Below are positions 1 through 10,172 of a stretch of 64,000 nt of DNA, in pieces (positions within the stretch are counted from its first letter, which is position 1; each line of letters opens with the position of its first letter). The DNA comes from Ehretia macrophylla. Its lineage: Eukaryota > Streptophyta > Magnoliopsida > Boraginales > Ehretiaceae. Where the stretch lies: positions 42,746,552-42,810,551 of the forward strand of contig CM075772.1 in assembly GCA_037974665.1 (NCBI GenBank), written 5' to 3'. The position numbers and the translations under genes are program-made. The notes under the pieces are model-generated. The model did not search any database. It was given only the letters and a program-made list of their open reading frames with translations, and was not told the origin of the DNA.

Positions 1-857
1 ATTCTTTCAGGGATATGTGTTTCTTCTTTGGGACAATCTTTTTCAGTTTCTCTATACAATCGATTTAAACTTTTTGTAGTTTCCTAGGTTTGCCCATGTA
101 GATTTATGTTATTAGTAATTTTGACCAAATGTAGAAAAAATTAAGAAAATTCACTCAAAACATTGTTTCATGATAATGCTCATTAGATGCTTAATTATCA
201 TACCAACTAAATATTGGCCAAACTCTCACTTAGCAATAGTTTACTATTTCATTTGCCTTCTGATTGACTTCTCCAATATATTTTCTATGATTTGTGGATT
301 TTTTTTAATTATTTACTAGTGTATATCTGTTGTTTATATGGATTTTTCGTCTCGTTTACAACTAATGGACGGGTTTATAGTTCATAGAATAGTGATGTTG
401 GCTTGTAGAACAAAAGATTTAAATAATGAAGTATGAATAAAGTTCTTAATGTTATGCAGGCCACAGGTACTTTAATAATCTGCACAATATAATCTCATCA
501 ATACATGATTTAAGTGGTCCGAAACTGATGTTAGATGACAGGTTGAATGTTTGCAGGAAAAAATTAAAATTGAATAAAAGAAGGGTATTTAAGTAAAATA
601 TAACTATTAATTCCTATTTCATATGTGTTCCAAACATAACTTGGATTTACAAATAACAGACTGATTTGAAATATATATTGAGACATGCAGTAACATTATA
701 TTATAGAGTTTTTAGCCTAACAATGGATCCTTTCTCGCCTAAAGTAAATTCATCGTAATAGAAAAAAAATGATTCTTATATTTACTATAGAGTATTTAGT
801 GCATAAAACTCATAATATTAGAGAGATCTGCAAAAGAGTCATATACATTTTACAATA
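1..857. other. AT-rich intergenic DNA, no gene seen
   Basis: No coding region, RNA gene or clear repeat is visible. The composition is AT-rich and contrasts sharply with the GC-richer retrotransposon that begins at 863. The last five bases before the element (858-862, ATTTC) are its target-site duplication. Confidence 0.6.
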
Positions 858-862
858 ATTTC

Positions 863-1308
863 TGTCGAGGTCGGATTCTCGCAGTTGAACTGTTCGGCTA
901 CGCTTGCCGAGCTGAACGTTTTAGATTGGCCTCTGAGTTGAACTTTTCAGGTCGGCTACGTCATCTGCAGAGAGAAAAGAAGGAAAAGTTTTCCATCGGA
1001 CACGCGAATGATTAGTATGTCCGAGCTGGCAAGGTAGCTGAGAGCATTTAATGACGAGTTACCTCCAAAGTGAAGAGGGTAGAGCTCTATTTATACTAAA
1101 TTCGGGTATGACAGCATTTAATGCAGTGCAGCTTTATGTCCCATCAGTACTTTATGTCCCATCGGAGCAGCTGGCACTGAGGTCGGGGTTTTCCGGGGTC
1201 GAGTCAGCATCCAGGTTGGGCATTTAGCTGAATGCGCTGGGCTCGGCTCAGATTAGCCCGTCTCAGCTCGGCACGGGTAAATCACCCCAGCTCGGTTACC
1301 CTTCGTCA
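863..1308 (-). repeat. 3' LTR of the retrotransposon (446 bp)
   Basis: It begins TG and ends CA, and matches 10173-10637 nearly throughout. It lacks about 20 bp of the block near 10295-10325 of the other copy, where the two LTRs cannot be aligned simply. The element runs on the minus strand, so this is its 3' LTR. A TATA-like TATAAATA on the minus strand lies at 1088-1095. Confidence 0.93.
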
Positions 1309-1323
1309 ATTCCCCTCCCCCCC
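1309..1323 (-). other. Polypurine tract
   Basis: Immediately inside the 3' LTR the minus strand is GGGGGGGAGGGGAAT. It abuts the LTR terminal TG, where plus-strand DNA synthesis is primed. It also confirms the orientation of the element. Confidence 0.85.
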
Positions 1324-1504
1324 AAGTCGAGATCGAGGGGGAGAGATCTAGAATTGGGTTTTTTCCCGAGCTGGATGTACCCGACCCCGACAGAGTAGGA
1401 ATGGCCACGTCAGCGGTGCATGCCCTTCAGATGGCTGACACGTCACCTGGTGGTTCTGACAAGACGCGACGTTTGGACTCCCCGAGGTAATTTTCAGAAA
1501 CGCC

Positions 1505-1512
1505 TATAAATA
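1505..1512 (+). promoter_or_regulatory. TATA box for the plus-strand gene inside the retrotransposon
   Basis: The sequence TATAAATAGG lies 221 bp upstream of the first ATG of the opposite-strand gene, in the unique region between 3' LTR and ORF. It is on the strand opposite to the element's own transcript. A start of transcription near 1535-1545 would leave a leader of about 190 nt. This is inference from position and consensus. Confidence 0.65.
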
Positions 1513-1732
1513 GGGCCTTGACATCCAAGATTCGCTCCACACTTCGCTTTCAACCTTCAAGAGTTTTAGGTCGGACAACAGAGTGGTCGGACGCAGTTAG
1601 CTCGGAAAGAACCTCATCGGGATTTTAAGCTCGGAGCCAGCTAGGTCGGTAGCATTCCGCAGTCAAGAGCAGTAGGTATGTCCCGTCTCCCTTTAGTCAT
1701 TCCTGTACATTTATATTTAGTCTGTAGACAGG

Positions 1733-4066
1733 ATGGGGAGGTCGGAGTCGGAAGATTCCCAGGCGATAGAGGTGAGGTCCTACGGTGGAGATGAGAGTCT
1801 GTCGAGCTCGAAATCTACCTCAAATAGAGATCAAGATGGAGAGAGCACTAGTGCGTCTTCAGGGTCGGCTCGAAAATCTAGACCCGTGGAGAGTGATGAT
1901 GACTGCCAAGTTATTGGGGTCAGACTGGCGCAAGAGGAAGTCGAGGCGGATCCTTTGGCCAACCTGGGAGACTTGGAAGACAGGAACGATAAGGAGCCGC
2001 TGAATCGACTGGAGGGCATCGAGATACCTCAAGAGTTCCTAGCAGGGATTTCTGCCACCGAGCCGATCGAAGCTATCCCAGTTAGTGTTGTTCGACCTCG
2101 GAGCTCAGCCACAGCCAGCGCTTCATCAACTCGGGGGAAGAGGATCGAGCAGCTATTCGCCTGTTGCAAGCGTGAGTACCATTCCACAGTGCAAATGGCT
2201 AATGCCAGGCTAAGGAACTGGTCGGTGGATCATCACCATAAGCTGAAGGTTCCAGGTCAGCAAGAATCGGCGTGCTATCCAGCGACCGACCACTTCACCA
2301 TATACGATCTCGCTTTCGACGTCATCCAGCTCCCTCTCCCCAGTTTTGTTGTTGGAATCCTGAACCATTTCAAGCTCAGCCCAGGTCAGATGTCGCCGAA
2401 TAGTTGGGCTGTGATGGTGGCCTTCTACTTGTTCTGTTTGGAGAAGAAAGTGGAGCCGACCTTGCGCAGGTTCAGGCATTTCTTCGTGTGCAAACCCAAC
2501 CCGAAGCAGCCAGGGTGGTTCCACTTTGCAGCTCGGGTCGGCAACTCTATATTCACCAAGTGGCATTCTTCCAACAAGGGCTGGCATAACGACTATTATT
2601 GGGTGGAGCCGGCCGTGAACTCTGGGTGTAGGCTGGACTGGAACCTAAGTTTGAGGAAGACCGCCAACGATGACCCCAAGCTCTCGAAGGAGGAACTCGG
2701 GGAAGTCGCGGTGCTCAAGCCCACACCCGGGACGCTGATAGACATCGACAGTGTGCTCAAATGGGAGCGAATCTGGGATTCCAAGTTATTTGGTCGGGAG
2801 CCCGACCTCTCGAAGGACCATCCCTACCTGCTTCCCGAGCTTGATAGGGATGCGGGATCTAGCTCCGAAGAGGGTCAGTTTGCAGGATTGGCGCCCGACC
2901 TCCCTATTATTTAGTCTGCTAGTTTTTTTTAGGTTGGCCTTCGGCTCGTTTTCACTTATTTCCTTTACCTTTTGCAGATATGGCGAACATGAAGAAGCTC
3001 GCATATGCCCAGGTGCGGAGGAAGAGCGAGGCCAGCGGCGAGGCGTCGGCTCGATCAGGCTTGGGAGGTACCGCTCAAGGACAGAGACAGCGGCCCAGCG
3101 CGGGAGGTCGGTTCCGAGGTCTCCTCTAAAGGGGCTTCGGGGTCCCCTTTGCCCAAGAAGTCGGGCTCGGGAGTGGCGATTCCGGAGCGTTCTTCATCCT
3201 GACCTAAGAGCAGAAAGCGGCCTCGGGCCGAACACTCCGGGAAGGGTAAGGCCACGGAGGTGAGCCCTCCAAGCAAAGACTTCATGGAGGCGTCCAAGGT
3301 GGACCGCGACCCCAAGCTGGCGACGGTCCCGGCAGAGCAGCTCTCGCTCGACTTGAGGACGGCCATCGTCACGGTGAGTCTTTATCCAACTTCTGGTAAT
3401 GTTGTTTTTTGTTTAGCTCGGCTGATCGCTTTGTTTTCTACTAAGCAGGCCGAGTCCCACATTCTCTCGGTTCCCAGCTTCCTGGTCAAGGCCCAAACTC
3501 ACTGTGTTGAGCTCGAGCAACGATACGTAGATGCCCGAGCCGAGCTGGAGACCGTGAGGGAAGAGGCTGCTCAGAGGCAGAAGGCGGACACGACGGAGAT
3601 CGACCGCCTGAAGAAAGAGCTTGACATGGAAAAGGCCCGACGCGAAGCCGCGGCCAAGGACGTCGAGCGCTATAAGCGAGAGAAGCGTAAGGCAGAGGCG
3701 AAGTTCCAGGATCTGGTGGACCAGGTCAGCGTCAAGGGAGAGAAAGCAGTGGAGGCCTTCAAGTCCAGTGATGCGGCGGTGGATTGGCTGGCCACGGAAG
3801 GCGGAGCCATGGCAAAATACGCCGAGATGGAATTCTATTTCCGAGGTCAGGTCGCAGCTCGGGAGAGAGCGAAAACCTTCTTTCCAGCCACCAAGAACGA
3901 CTACATCGAGATCTTAGAGGTTCCGCCGCCGGAGTTCTGAGAGATTCCCGAACTTCCATCCGACCTGATATCCCGGGCTAAGGAGGTGTCTGAGTTCGTT
4001 CAGAATGGGATGGACCAGGTCGGAGATGAAGCTGAAGCCACCACCTCTGCCGTTGCGCCGAAGTAG
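1733..4066 (+). pseudogene. Opposite-strand extra ORF of Tat element (gypsy-type transposon domain), decayed
   Basis: A plus-strand gene in a minus-strand retrotransposon. Exon 1 (1733-2873) encodes a serine/acidic N-terminus and, from about residue 190, a domain resembling the Pfam 'putative gypsy type transposon' family. That match covers a stretch from L-P-L-P-S through N-S-W to K-P-N-P-x-Q-P-G-W-F-H-F. I infer an intron 2874-2977 (GTCAGT...TTTTGCAG), which joins in frame to exon 2. A second intron, 3374-3448 (GTGAGT...TAAGCAG), is 75 bp and so keeps frame even unspliced. The last part encodes a long Glu/Lys/Arg coiled coil (about 3500-3750). Damage: one frameshift within exon 2, TGA at 3200-3202 and TGA at 3938-3940. 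The same frame then runs on to a TAG at 4064-4066, probably the original stop. A basic K-R-P-R cluster after the first TGA could be a nuclear signal. Function is unknown. Without splicing, exon 1 reads open to 2914. Confidence 0.75.
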
Positions 4067-4699
4067 ATTTTCTAAATTTGCCCGAGTTGGGCTCTTGTAA
4101 TTTCGCCCAAGTTGGGCTTTTTGTAATTATGTTTCAATTGAATGAAATGAATTTTTTTGCGTTTTATCAGAGTTAGTACTTGTGCACTTTTTCTTTTTTC
4201 ACAAAACTTTTTCCAAGTAAGCGGAGTCGGACAATATAGTGGACCACTCGAACTTAAGTAAAAAGAACCGAGTTGGATGCGATTAATGAATTATGATTCT
4301 AATCCGAGCTGGTTAACGGGGCAACTTCATAATCGTCGCCAACCTGGACTCGTCAGTCCGATTTAAAATTGGTCAAACTAATGTTGATGAATGTTGAGTG
4401 CGAGTTTAGACCCAAACTAATATACCGAACTGAAGCCGGATGATACCGAGTTGGACCTTAATCCGAACAGGTAGAATATCAATTTATTATTGATTATACC
4501 TGAGCTGGAACATAGTCCGAGCTGAGTTACTTGATCGTTAGCTCGTGATTAAGCGTGGCCACCGCGTTAATCCGAGTTGGAAGTAGCTGTGCAGTTGTAG
4601 CACTCGGGCTCGGGTCGGGTATTGCGCTCGTTTTGGTGTTTGTCCCCTGGTCGGGCATTGCACTAATTTACAAAAATGCATTGTATTGAATTTGTAAAC
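4067..4699. other. Non-coding spacer between opposite-strand gene and integrase
   Basis: No open frame of note. Near 4081-4130 two copies of a C-C-(A/G)-AGTTGGGCT unit are followed by TTGTAATT and AATGAA-type sequences (4141-4146). These could serve as the 3' end of the plus-strand gene. The remainder is rich in short GAGCTGG/CCGAGTTGG words that recur through the element. Confidence 0.5.
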
Positions 4700-4846
4700 G
4701 AAGTTCTTGGGCTCAGGAGCTAATTACAAGCAATGTCTTGGCCCGGGGCCTTAACAAAAGATTTCGGCCCGGGGCTGTTACAAGAGGTTTCGGCTCGGGA
4801 CCGTTTACAAAATTTTTCAGCTCGGGCCATTCAAACAAAATACCGT
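4700..4846. repeat. GC-rich ~27-bp tandem repeat in element spacer
   Basis: Four to five degenerate units sharing the core TTTCGGCCCGGGGC followed by TTACAAAAG lie head to tail just beyond the integrase end. Units start near 4702, 4736, 4763, 4790 and 4816. Such arrays are common in the spacer of Tat elements; no function is assigned. Confidence 0.7.
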
Positions 4847-4863
4847 TTCAGGTGTTCTGAGTG

Positions 4864-6157
4864 TCATGCGTTCTTCAACAGTTTTCCTTTTTTGTCGCGG
4901 AGGTAAAAGGTCCCAGGTCGGACTTCTTTCACGACTTCCTACGGTCCTTCCCAGGTCGGGGATAGCTTATTACCCGAGCGTGGCAAAAAGATGGCCTTTC
5001 TGAGCACAAGGTCTCCAACCTTAATAGGTTTAGGCTTGACCTGTTTGGCAAAGGCTCTTTTCATGGCAGCTTTGCTGGCCAGCATTCTGATCTGAGCTTT
5101 AGCTCGGAGCTCTTCGGCGAGGTCGAGCTCTTCACGGATCCGTGCACCGTTTATTTCTGGATCATGATGGAGGGTTCTACTGGTCGGGGACCCGATCTCT
5201 ACTGGCAGTACTGCTTGAGTACCGAAGGTCAGCTCGAAGGGCGATTCTCCCGTTACCGAGCTGGTGGTGGTCCGCTGAGCCCACAACACCTCAAGAAGAA
5301 TCGATACCCACTGGCCCTCTGCTTCCTCCAGCTTGGTTTTCAGGCCCTGCAAAATGATTTGGTTAGTCATTTCAACTTGGGCATTACTTTGAGGGTGAGC
5401 AATACACGAGAATCTAAGGTCGATCCCAATCTCAGCACATTTGCCTCGAAAGTATGCATTGTCGAATTGCTTGCCGTGGTCAGTAATGAGACCTTTGGCA
5501 CCCCAAATTGGCAAATGATGTTTTTCCATACGAAATCCTAAGCTGCCTTTTTCGTTATTCTAGCAACACCTTCAGCCTCGGGCCATTTGGTGAAGTAGTC
5601 TACAGCTACGAAGGCGTGCTTCTTTTGGCCGACACCGGTCGGCAATGGGCCGATGATGTCTAGACCCCATTGATAGAATGGCCATGGGCTTATCATCACT
5701 GTGAGGTCTACAGTAGGCTTCCTCTGTACATTGGCGAACCTCTGGCAGGTGTCGCACTTTTTTACATACTCTTTGGCATCTTGCTCTAAGGTTGGCCAGA
5801 AATAGCCTTGCCTCAATGCCTTCCGAGCCAGAGCTTTGCCTCCCAAGTGGTTTCCACATACCCCTTCATGAATCTCCCGGAGTACATAGTTTCCCTCCTC
5901 GGGTCCAACACATTTCAAGAGAGGCCAAGTGTAGGCTCTCTTATAGAGTTGTCCGGTAATTATGACAAACCTTGAGGCCTGTTTCATGAGTTTCCGAGCT
6001 GCTTTTTCATCCTCTGGGGTCATACCCTCCTCCAAGTAGTCCACGATTGGTTTGGTCCAATCTGGGCTTAGATTGAGCTCGGCTACGGCTTGCACATCTA
6101 ACCGAATACTGGGTTCAGATACATGGACCAGGGCAGGTCGGCTCTCGCCCAAGGCCA
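4864..6157 (-). pseudogene. Retrotransposon integrase, broken
   Basis: The N-terminal HHCC zinc-binding module is intact near 5740-5870 (H-x6-H and C-D-T-C). The catalytic core follows with its first Asp in G-L-D-I-I-G-P. A TAG at 5538-5540 and a frameshift shortly after break the core. The second Asp (T-D-H-G) and the Glu (Q-V-E-M-T-N) lie in the next open piece, 4939-5529. That piece ends at a TAG (4939-4941) inside the C-terminal domain. The same frame then continues to TGA at 4864-4866, probably the natural end. The enzyme inserts element DNA into the genome; this copy is not functional as written. Confidence 0.9.
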
Positions 6158-7003
6158 ACCTGGACAGAGCATCAGCCTTGGTATTCTCCTCCCTCGGAAT
6201 TTGCTGTATGGTGACCCTTTTGAGCCTTGAGGTCAAATTCTTGACTTTGTTGAGGTAGGCTATCATGTTACTGTCCTTGGCTTCGAATTCTCCTGATATC
6301 TGACTAGAAACCAGTTGAGAATCGGTGCTTAGGTCAACTGCCTGCGCGCCGAGCTGAGCTGCAATTTTCAATCCTGCAATCACTGCTTCGTACTCCGCTT
6401 CGTTATTGGATGCCAGAAAGGTGAACCTGAGGAAGTATTGGTGCTCGTGCTGGGTTAAGTCGAGGATGACCACCCCAGCTCCGCTACCAGACTTCCCTGA
6501 GGCCCCATCCACATGGACCTTCCATATTTCTTCCGGGTCGTGCTCGGCTCGGCCAGTGTACTCCACCACAAAGTCCGCGATGGCTTGGGCTTTGATGGTT
6601 GTTCTAGGCTGATAGGTGATGTCAAATTGACTCAGCCCAACTGCCCATTTTAGTAGTCTGCCCGACACCTCTGGCTTGTGCATGATGGACTTGAGTGGGG
6701 CATCAGTCATGACCTTAATCGGGTGAGCATCAAAGTATGGCTTCAGCTTCCTTGCCGCCGTGATGAGCGCGAGGGCAAGTTTTTCCAATAGGGAATACCT
6801 CACCTCAACCCCTTGCAAGGTTTTGCTGACATAATAGACCGGCTTCTATTCCTTTCTTTCTTCTTGGACTAGTGCTGCTGCGATTGCTGTCCCCGAGCAT
6901 GTTAGGTATAGTACCAGTACCTCCCCCACCTCAGGTCGGGATAGCAGGGGGGCGAAGTTAGATACCTTTTAAGCTCTTGGAAGGCATTCTGGCATTCCGT
7001 AGT
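6158..7003 (-). pseudogene. Two tandem RNase H domains (Ty3 type, then second type)
   Basis: After the RT the frame is interrupted by further stops near 6840-6990. An open frame then begins near 6818 and carries the end of the ordinary Ty3 RNase H (T-D-A-P-L motif near 6700). About 100 residues further, at 6518-6158, a second RNase H fold follows. It starts V-H-V-D-G-A-S-G, with the conserved N-N-E-A-E-Y-E and S-T-D-S-Q-L-V motifs and an E-N-T-K-A-D-A-L-S end. A duplicated RNase H of this kind is known from Tat-lineage plant elements, where the second copy resembles archaeal-type RNase H. The second domain itself is uninterrupted. Confidence 0.88.
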
Positions 7004-7905
7004 TCATTCAAAGTTCTTAGGATTCCTTAATATTTTGAACAGAGGAGCACACTTGTCAGCCGACCTGGACATGAATCTGCTCAGCGCTGCGACCTTGCCT
7101 GCTAACACCTGGACGTCCTTCACGTAGGTTGGCGGCGCCAGGTCAAGTATCGCCTGGACCTTCTCCGGGTTGGCTTCTATTCCGCGGGCTGTGACTATGA
7201 AGCCCAGGAATTTGCCTGCCTTGACGCCGAATGCGCACTTTTTCGGGTTCAGCTTTATCCCGAAGTGTTCCATTACGGCGAAGGCTTCAGCCAGGTCGGC
7301 TACATGATCCTCCGCCCTCCTACTCTTAACCAGCATATCATCTACGTAGATTTTCATGTTCCGGCCAATCTGATTTTTGAAGACCTTGTTCACCATCCGA
7401 GTGTAAGTAACTCCAGCATTCTTGAGGTCGAAAGGCATGACCTCATAGTGGTAGAGTCCTTTATCGGTGGTGAAGGCAGTCTTCTCTTTATCTCCGGGAG
7501 CCATCTTGATTTAGTTGTAGCCTTTGAAGGCATCCATAAAGGAGAGTAGCTCGAACCTGGAGGTGGCATCCACCATTTGATCAATCCAAGGTAGAGGGAA
7601 GCAGTCCTTAGGGCAGGCTTTGTTGAGGTCGGTGAAATCAATACACAGTCTCCATCCACTTGAGGACTTAGTCACCAGCACCACATTGGACAACCAGGTT
7701 GGGTACTATATTTCCTTTATGTGGCTGGCGTCACTAACTTGTCCACCTTTTCTGCTATGATTTGTTGCTTATCATAATGGAAGTGCTTGCGTTTTTGCTT
7801 TACCGGATAGTAATTTGGGTCGGCATTCAGGTGATACTCAATTACATCCGGGTCAATACCTGTCATGTCAGAGGCAGACCAGGCAAATATATGTTCATTC
7901 TTTAA
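7004..7905 (-). pseudogene. Retrotransposon reverse transcriptase, broken
   Basis: The RT domain is recognisable across several open pieces. An N-terminal lead-in at about 7730-7905 is followed by a frameshift near 7700-7730. Fingers/palm motifs such as L-C-I-D-F-T-D-L-N-K-A-C-P-K-D lie at 7511-7693. The catalytic Y-V-D-D box and the connection region lie at 7004-7504. A TAA at 7508-7510 splits the palm and a TGA at 7004-7006 ends the piece. Both stops fall where the family normally keeps a Gln or Trp codon, so each is compatible with a single C-to-T or G-to-A change. It copies the element's RNA into DNA when intact. Confidence 0.93.
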
Positions 7906-7916
7906 AAGAAATTGGC

Positions 7917-8610
7917 TTATACCTTTCTTGAGGTTGGCAGAGAGTTCACTCCCAATCTTTGCTCTCTTGGTTCATCAGAGAGCTCCACCTCCTGAAAGTC
8001 TTCAGCTGGGCTTTCTCTCTTAGCATCTCTCTTTTCTTCGGGCAGATCGGGTCCCCAGCCGACCTGATATTTGGGTCGGAGTGAGTTTTCATAACATTCC
8101 CGAGCTGAGAGTTGGGCTCCGTGAATGGTGGCCGTGCCGGCCGGGGTCAGGAGTTTTAGGGCCTGATGGTAGGTGGATGGGACGGCCTTGAAATGGTTGA
8201 GCACCACCCGACCTAGAATTCCATTGTAGGTAGAGTTACAATCCATCACAATGAAGTTGGCTTGCATTGAAGCCTACTTATCTCCATCCTCCAACTTCAA
8301 CGGAAGGTTAATAACCCCTTCAGCTCGGTGTGCTTGCCCAGTGAAACCAGCTAAAGTCCCCCTCAATGGCCTGAGTCAGTTCCTGTCCAACCCCATTTGC
8401 TCAAAAGCGCTGAGGAATAAAACTTCTGCCGAGCTCCCCGTGTCCACCATCAGCCTCTTTACGGTGAAGTTAGCTATTTCAGCGCTGATCACCAGTGGGT
8501 CATCATGGGGTAATATTACCCCCTCCAAGTCTTCTGAGGAAAATGTGAGCTCCTCCGCCCTCGGGGCCGGACCCCGCACCGGCCCATACTCCCTTCCAGC
8601 CCGAGCATAA
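7917..8610 (-). pseudogene. Retrotransposon aspartic protease, broken
   Basis: 8376-8579 contains the active-site motif L-M-V-D-T-G-S-S-A, typical of retropepsins. The frame stops with TGA at 8376-8378. The same frame resumes and meets a TAG just upstream of 8267, then runs open 8267-7917 through the C-terminal half with the I-L-G-R motif of the flap-distal region. It would process the Gag-Pol polyprotein. The stretch after the I-L-G-R motif leads toward the reverse transcriptase after a frameshift near 7925. Confidence 0.85.
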
Positions 8611-8719
8611 CCCTTCCTGCCTGCCGAGGTCTCCCCTCCTTAAGCCAGTCCTCCTGCAATGGTTTCAATCACAGCCAAACGTCCGCCCCCAGCCTGACGC
8701 CTGGGTGGAATCCTCTCCC

Positions 8720-10105
8720 TATCTCTTTGATCATGATTTCGGGTCGGCTACGGGTCTATGTACCTTCGAAGATGGCCTTGGGCTATCAGTGTCTCGATCT
8801 CCTATTTCAAGTCTTTGCACTCTTCGGTGGTGTGGCCGTAGTCCATGTGGTAGCGGAAATACTTGGTTCTATTGCGCTTCTCGGGTCGGCATTTCATCCT
8901 CGGAGCTAGAGGCAGGTGGTTTTGGTGCTGGATCTCCATTAGTATCTGCTCCCTTATGGTGTTGAGGGGAGTGAACATAGTGAACCGAGGGTTCTTCTTT
9001 GGCTATTGGGGCTGCTTGCCTCAGTCGCTTTGGACTTTGCCCCCAAATGGGGCTCGGGAGGCTTCTCCCTTCCTACCAGCTTCCTTCTCCTTGTCATCGT
9101 CCCTCTTTGCCTGATGAATTTCTTCCTAGTGTATGTACCTTTCTGCTCGCACCATCAGCTCGGACACAGTATCCACGGGGTCGATTGCCAATGAAGATGT
9201 AAGGGGGCCCGACCTGAGCCCACTCTGGTAGGCTATCAACGCCATGGAGTCGTCCAAGTTGGGAATTCAAAGGGACTCTTCATTTAATCTGGCTGTGTAA
9301 GCCCTCAGACTTTCCCCTCTATGTTGCTTTACCAGCAGCAGTGTAGAAATGTGGCGGGTGGCACGCCGGCTCCCGACAAAGCGGGAGAGGAAAGCCTCAG
9401 CCAGCTGATGAAAACTTACAATTGAACCTGGACGAAGCTTCTGGAACCAATCCAAGGCATTTCTAACCAAGGTGGTCGGGAATGTTTTCGTCTTTATGAG
9501 GTCGGACATGTCGTGCAGGGTCATGTGGTGATCGAAGTTGAACAAGTGGCTGGCTGGGTCTCCATCTCCATTGTAGACGGCCAGGTTGGGCATCCGGTTG
9601 CCGGTGGGCAGTGGCGTGGCTAGTACCTCGGGTGAGAGGGGGCTTACGCCGATCTGGTTGATAACCTGGCTATGGCGGCTGCGGTTTTAGCCTGCTCGGG
9701 GTTGGCTTGCACCGCCCTTGGCCCTCTCGCCTCCCCGGGTCTCGCCACCGGCTCTAGGAAGCCCTCTTGGTCCTGTATCGTCCTCGGCCTGGGGTCTGGG
9801 ATGCCGAACTGTGGACGCAAGGGCCGCGGCGTAGCTTCTTGCGGAGCCAAGGAGCCCTCAGCTAGCCGGGCTACCTGTTCTTTGAACTCCTCAAACATCC
9901 TCAGCATCATTTTTATCTCTGGTGACAGGTTGGAGTTGAGTTCTCCTTCCACTGCGGGGTTGGTTTGAGTGGCTAAGTGTATACGTTGGCTCGTCCTAAC
10001 GTCGACTGGGTTTGGGTTTTGGCTAGGTACCTACGTGGTTTCGAGGTCCCCATCCGGGTTAGGCGAATCCTCTACCGGTGCACTATGACTTCTCGTTTGT
10101 ACCAT
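8720..10105 (-). pseudogene. gag: Retrotransposon gag, broken
   Basis: Capsid/nucleocapsid gene of the element. The first ATG after the primer site is at 10103-10105, but an in-frame TAG follows at 10031-10033 (codon 25). The reading resumes through an acidic and proline-rich N-terminal part (9644-9952), then shifts frame near 9660-9680. The Retrotrans_gag domain follows at 9267-9593, with its conserved W-F and F-L-S-R-F stretches. A TGA at 9267-9269 and a further TAG near 9130 interrupt the rest. A C-terminal segment near 8810-8860 has the H-x-D-x-GH-x-T-E-x-C pattern usually found at the gag end in this lineage. The protein would be a virus-like particle shell; here it cannot be made whole. 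Confidence 0.85.
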
Positions 10106-10149
10106 AATGGTTTCTCAATGAGTGGTGAAGGAAAGTGAGGGAAAGAACA

Positions 10150-10171
10150 GGTTCCCACAGACGGCGCCAAA
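10150..10171 (-). other. Primer-binding site
   Basis: On the minus strand, directly after the 5' LTR, the sequence reads TTTGGCGCCGTCTGTGGGAA. A TGGCGCC core next to the LTR is the usual start of a plant Ty3/gypsy tRNA primer site. The first nine bases (TGGCGCCGT) fit the 3' end of tRNA-Asp, but the remainder does not extend that match, so the primer tRNA is left open. Confidence 0.8.
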
Positions 10172-10172
10172 C

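Noticed and set aside
1676..1731. Intron in the 5' leader of the antisense gene (AG|GTATGT ... ACAG)
   Set aside because: Only 56 bp, below the usual minimum for plant introns; splice words alone are not enough.
5142..5541. Plus-strand ORFs across the integrase
   Set aside because: Shadows of the minus-strand integrase; the residues carry no recognisable family.
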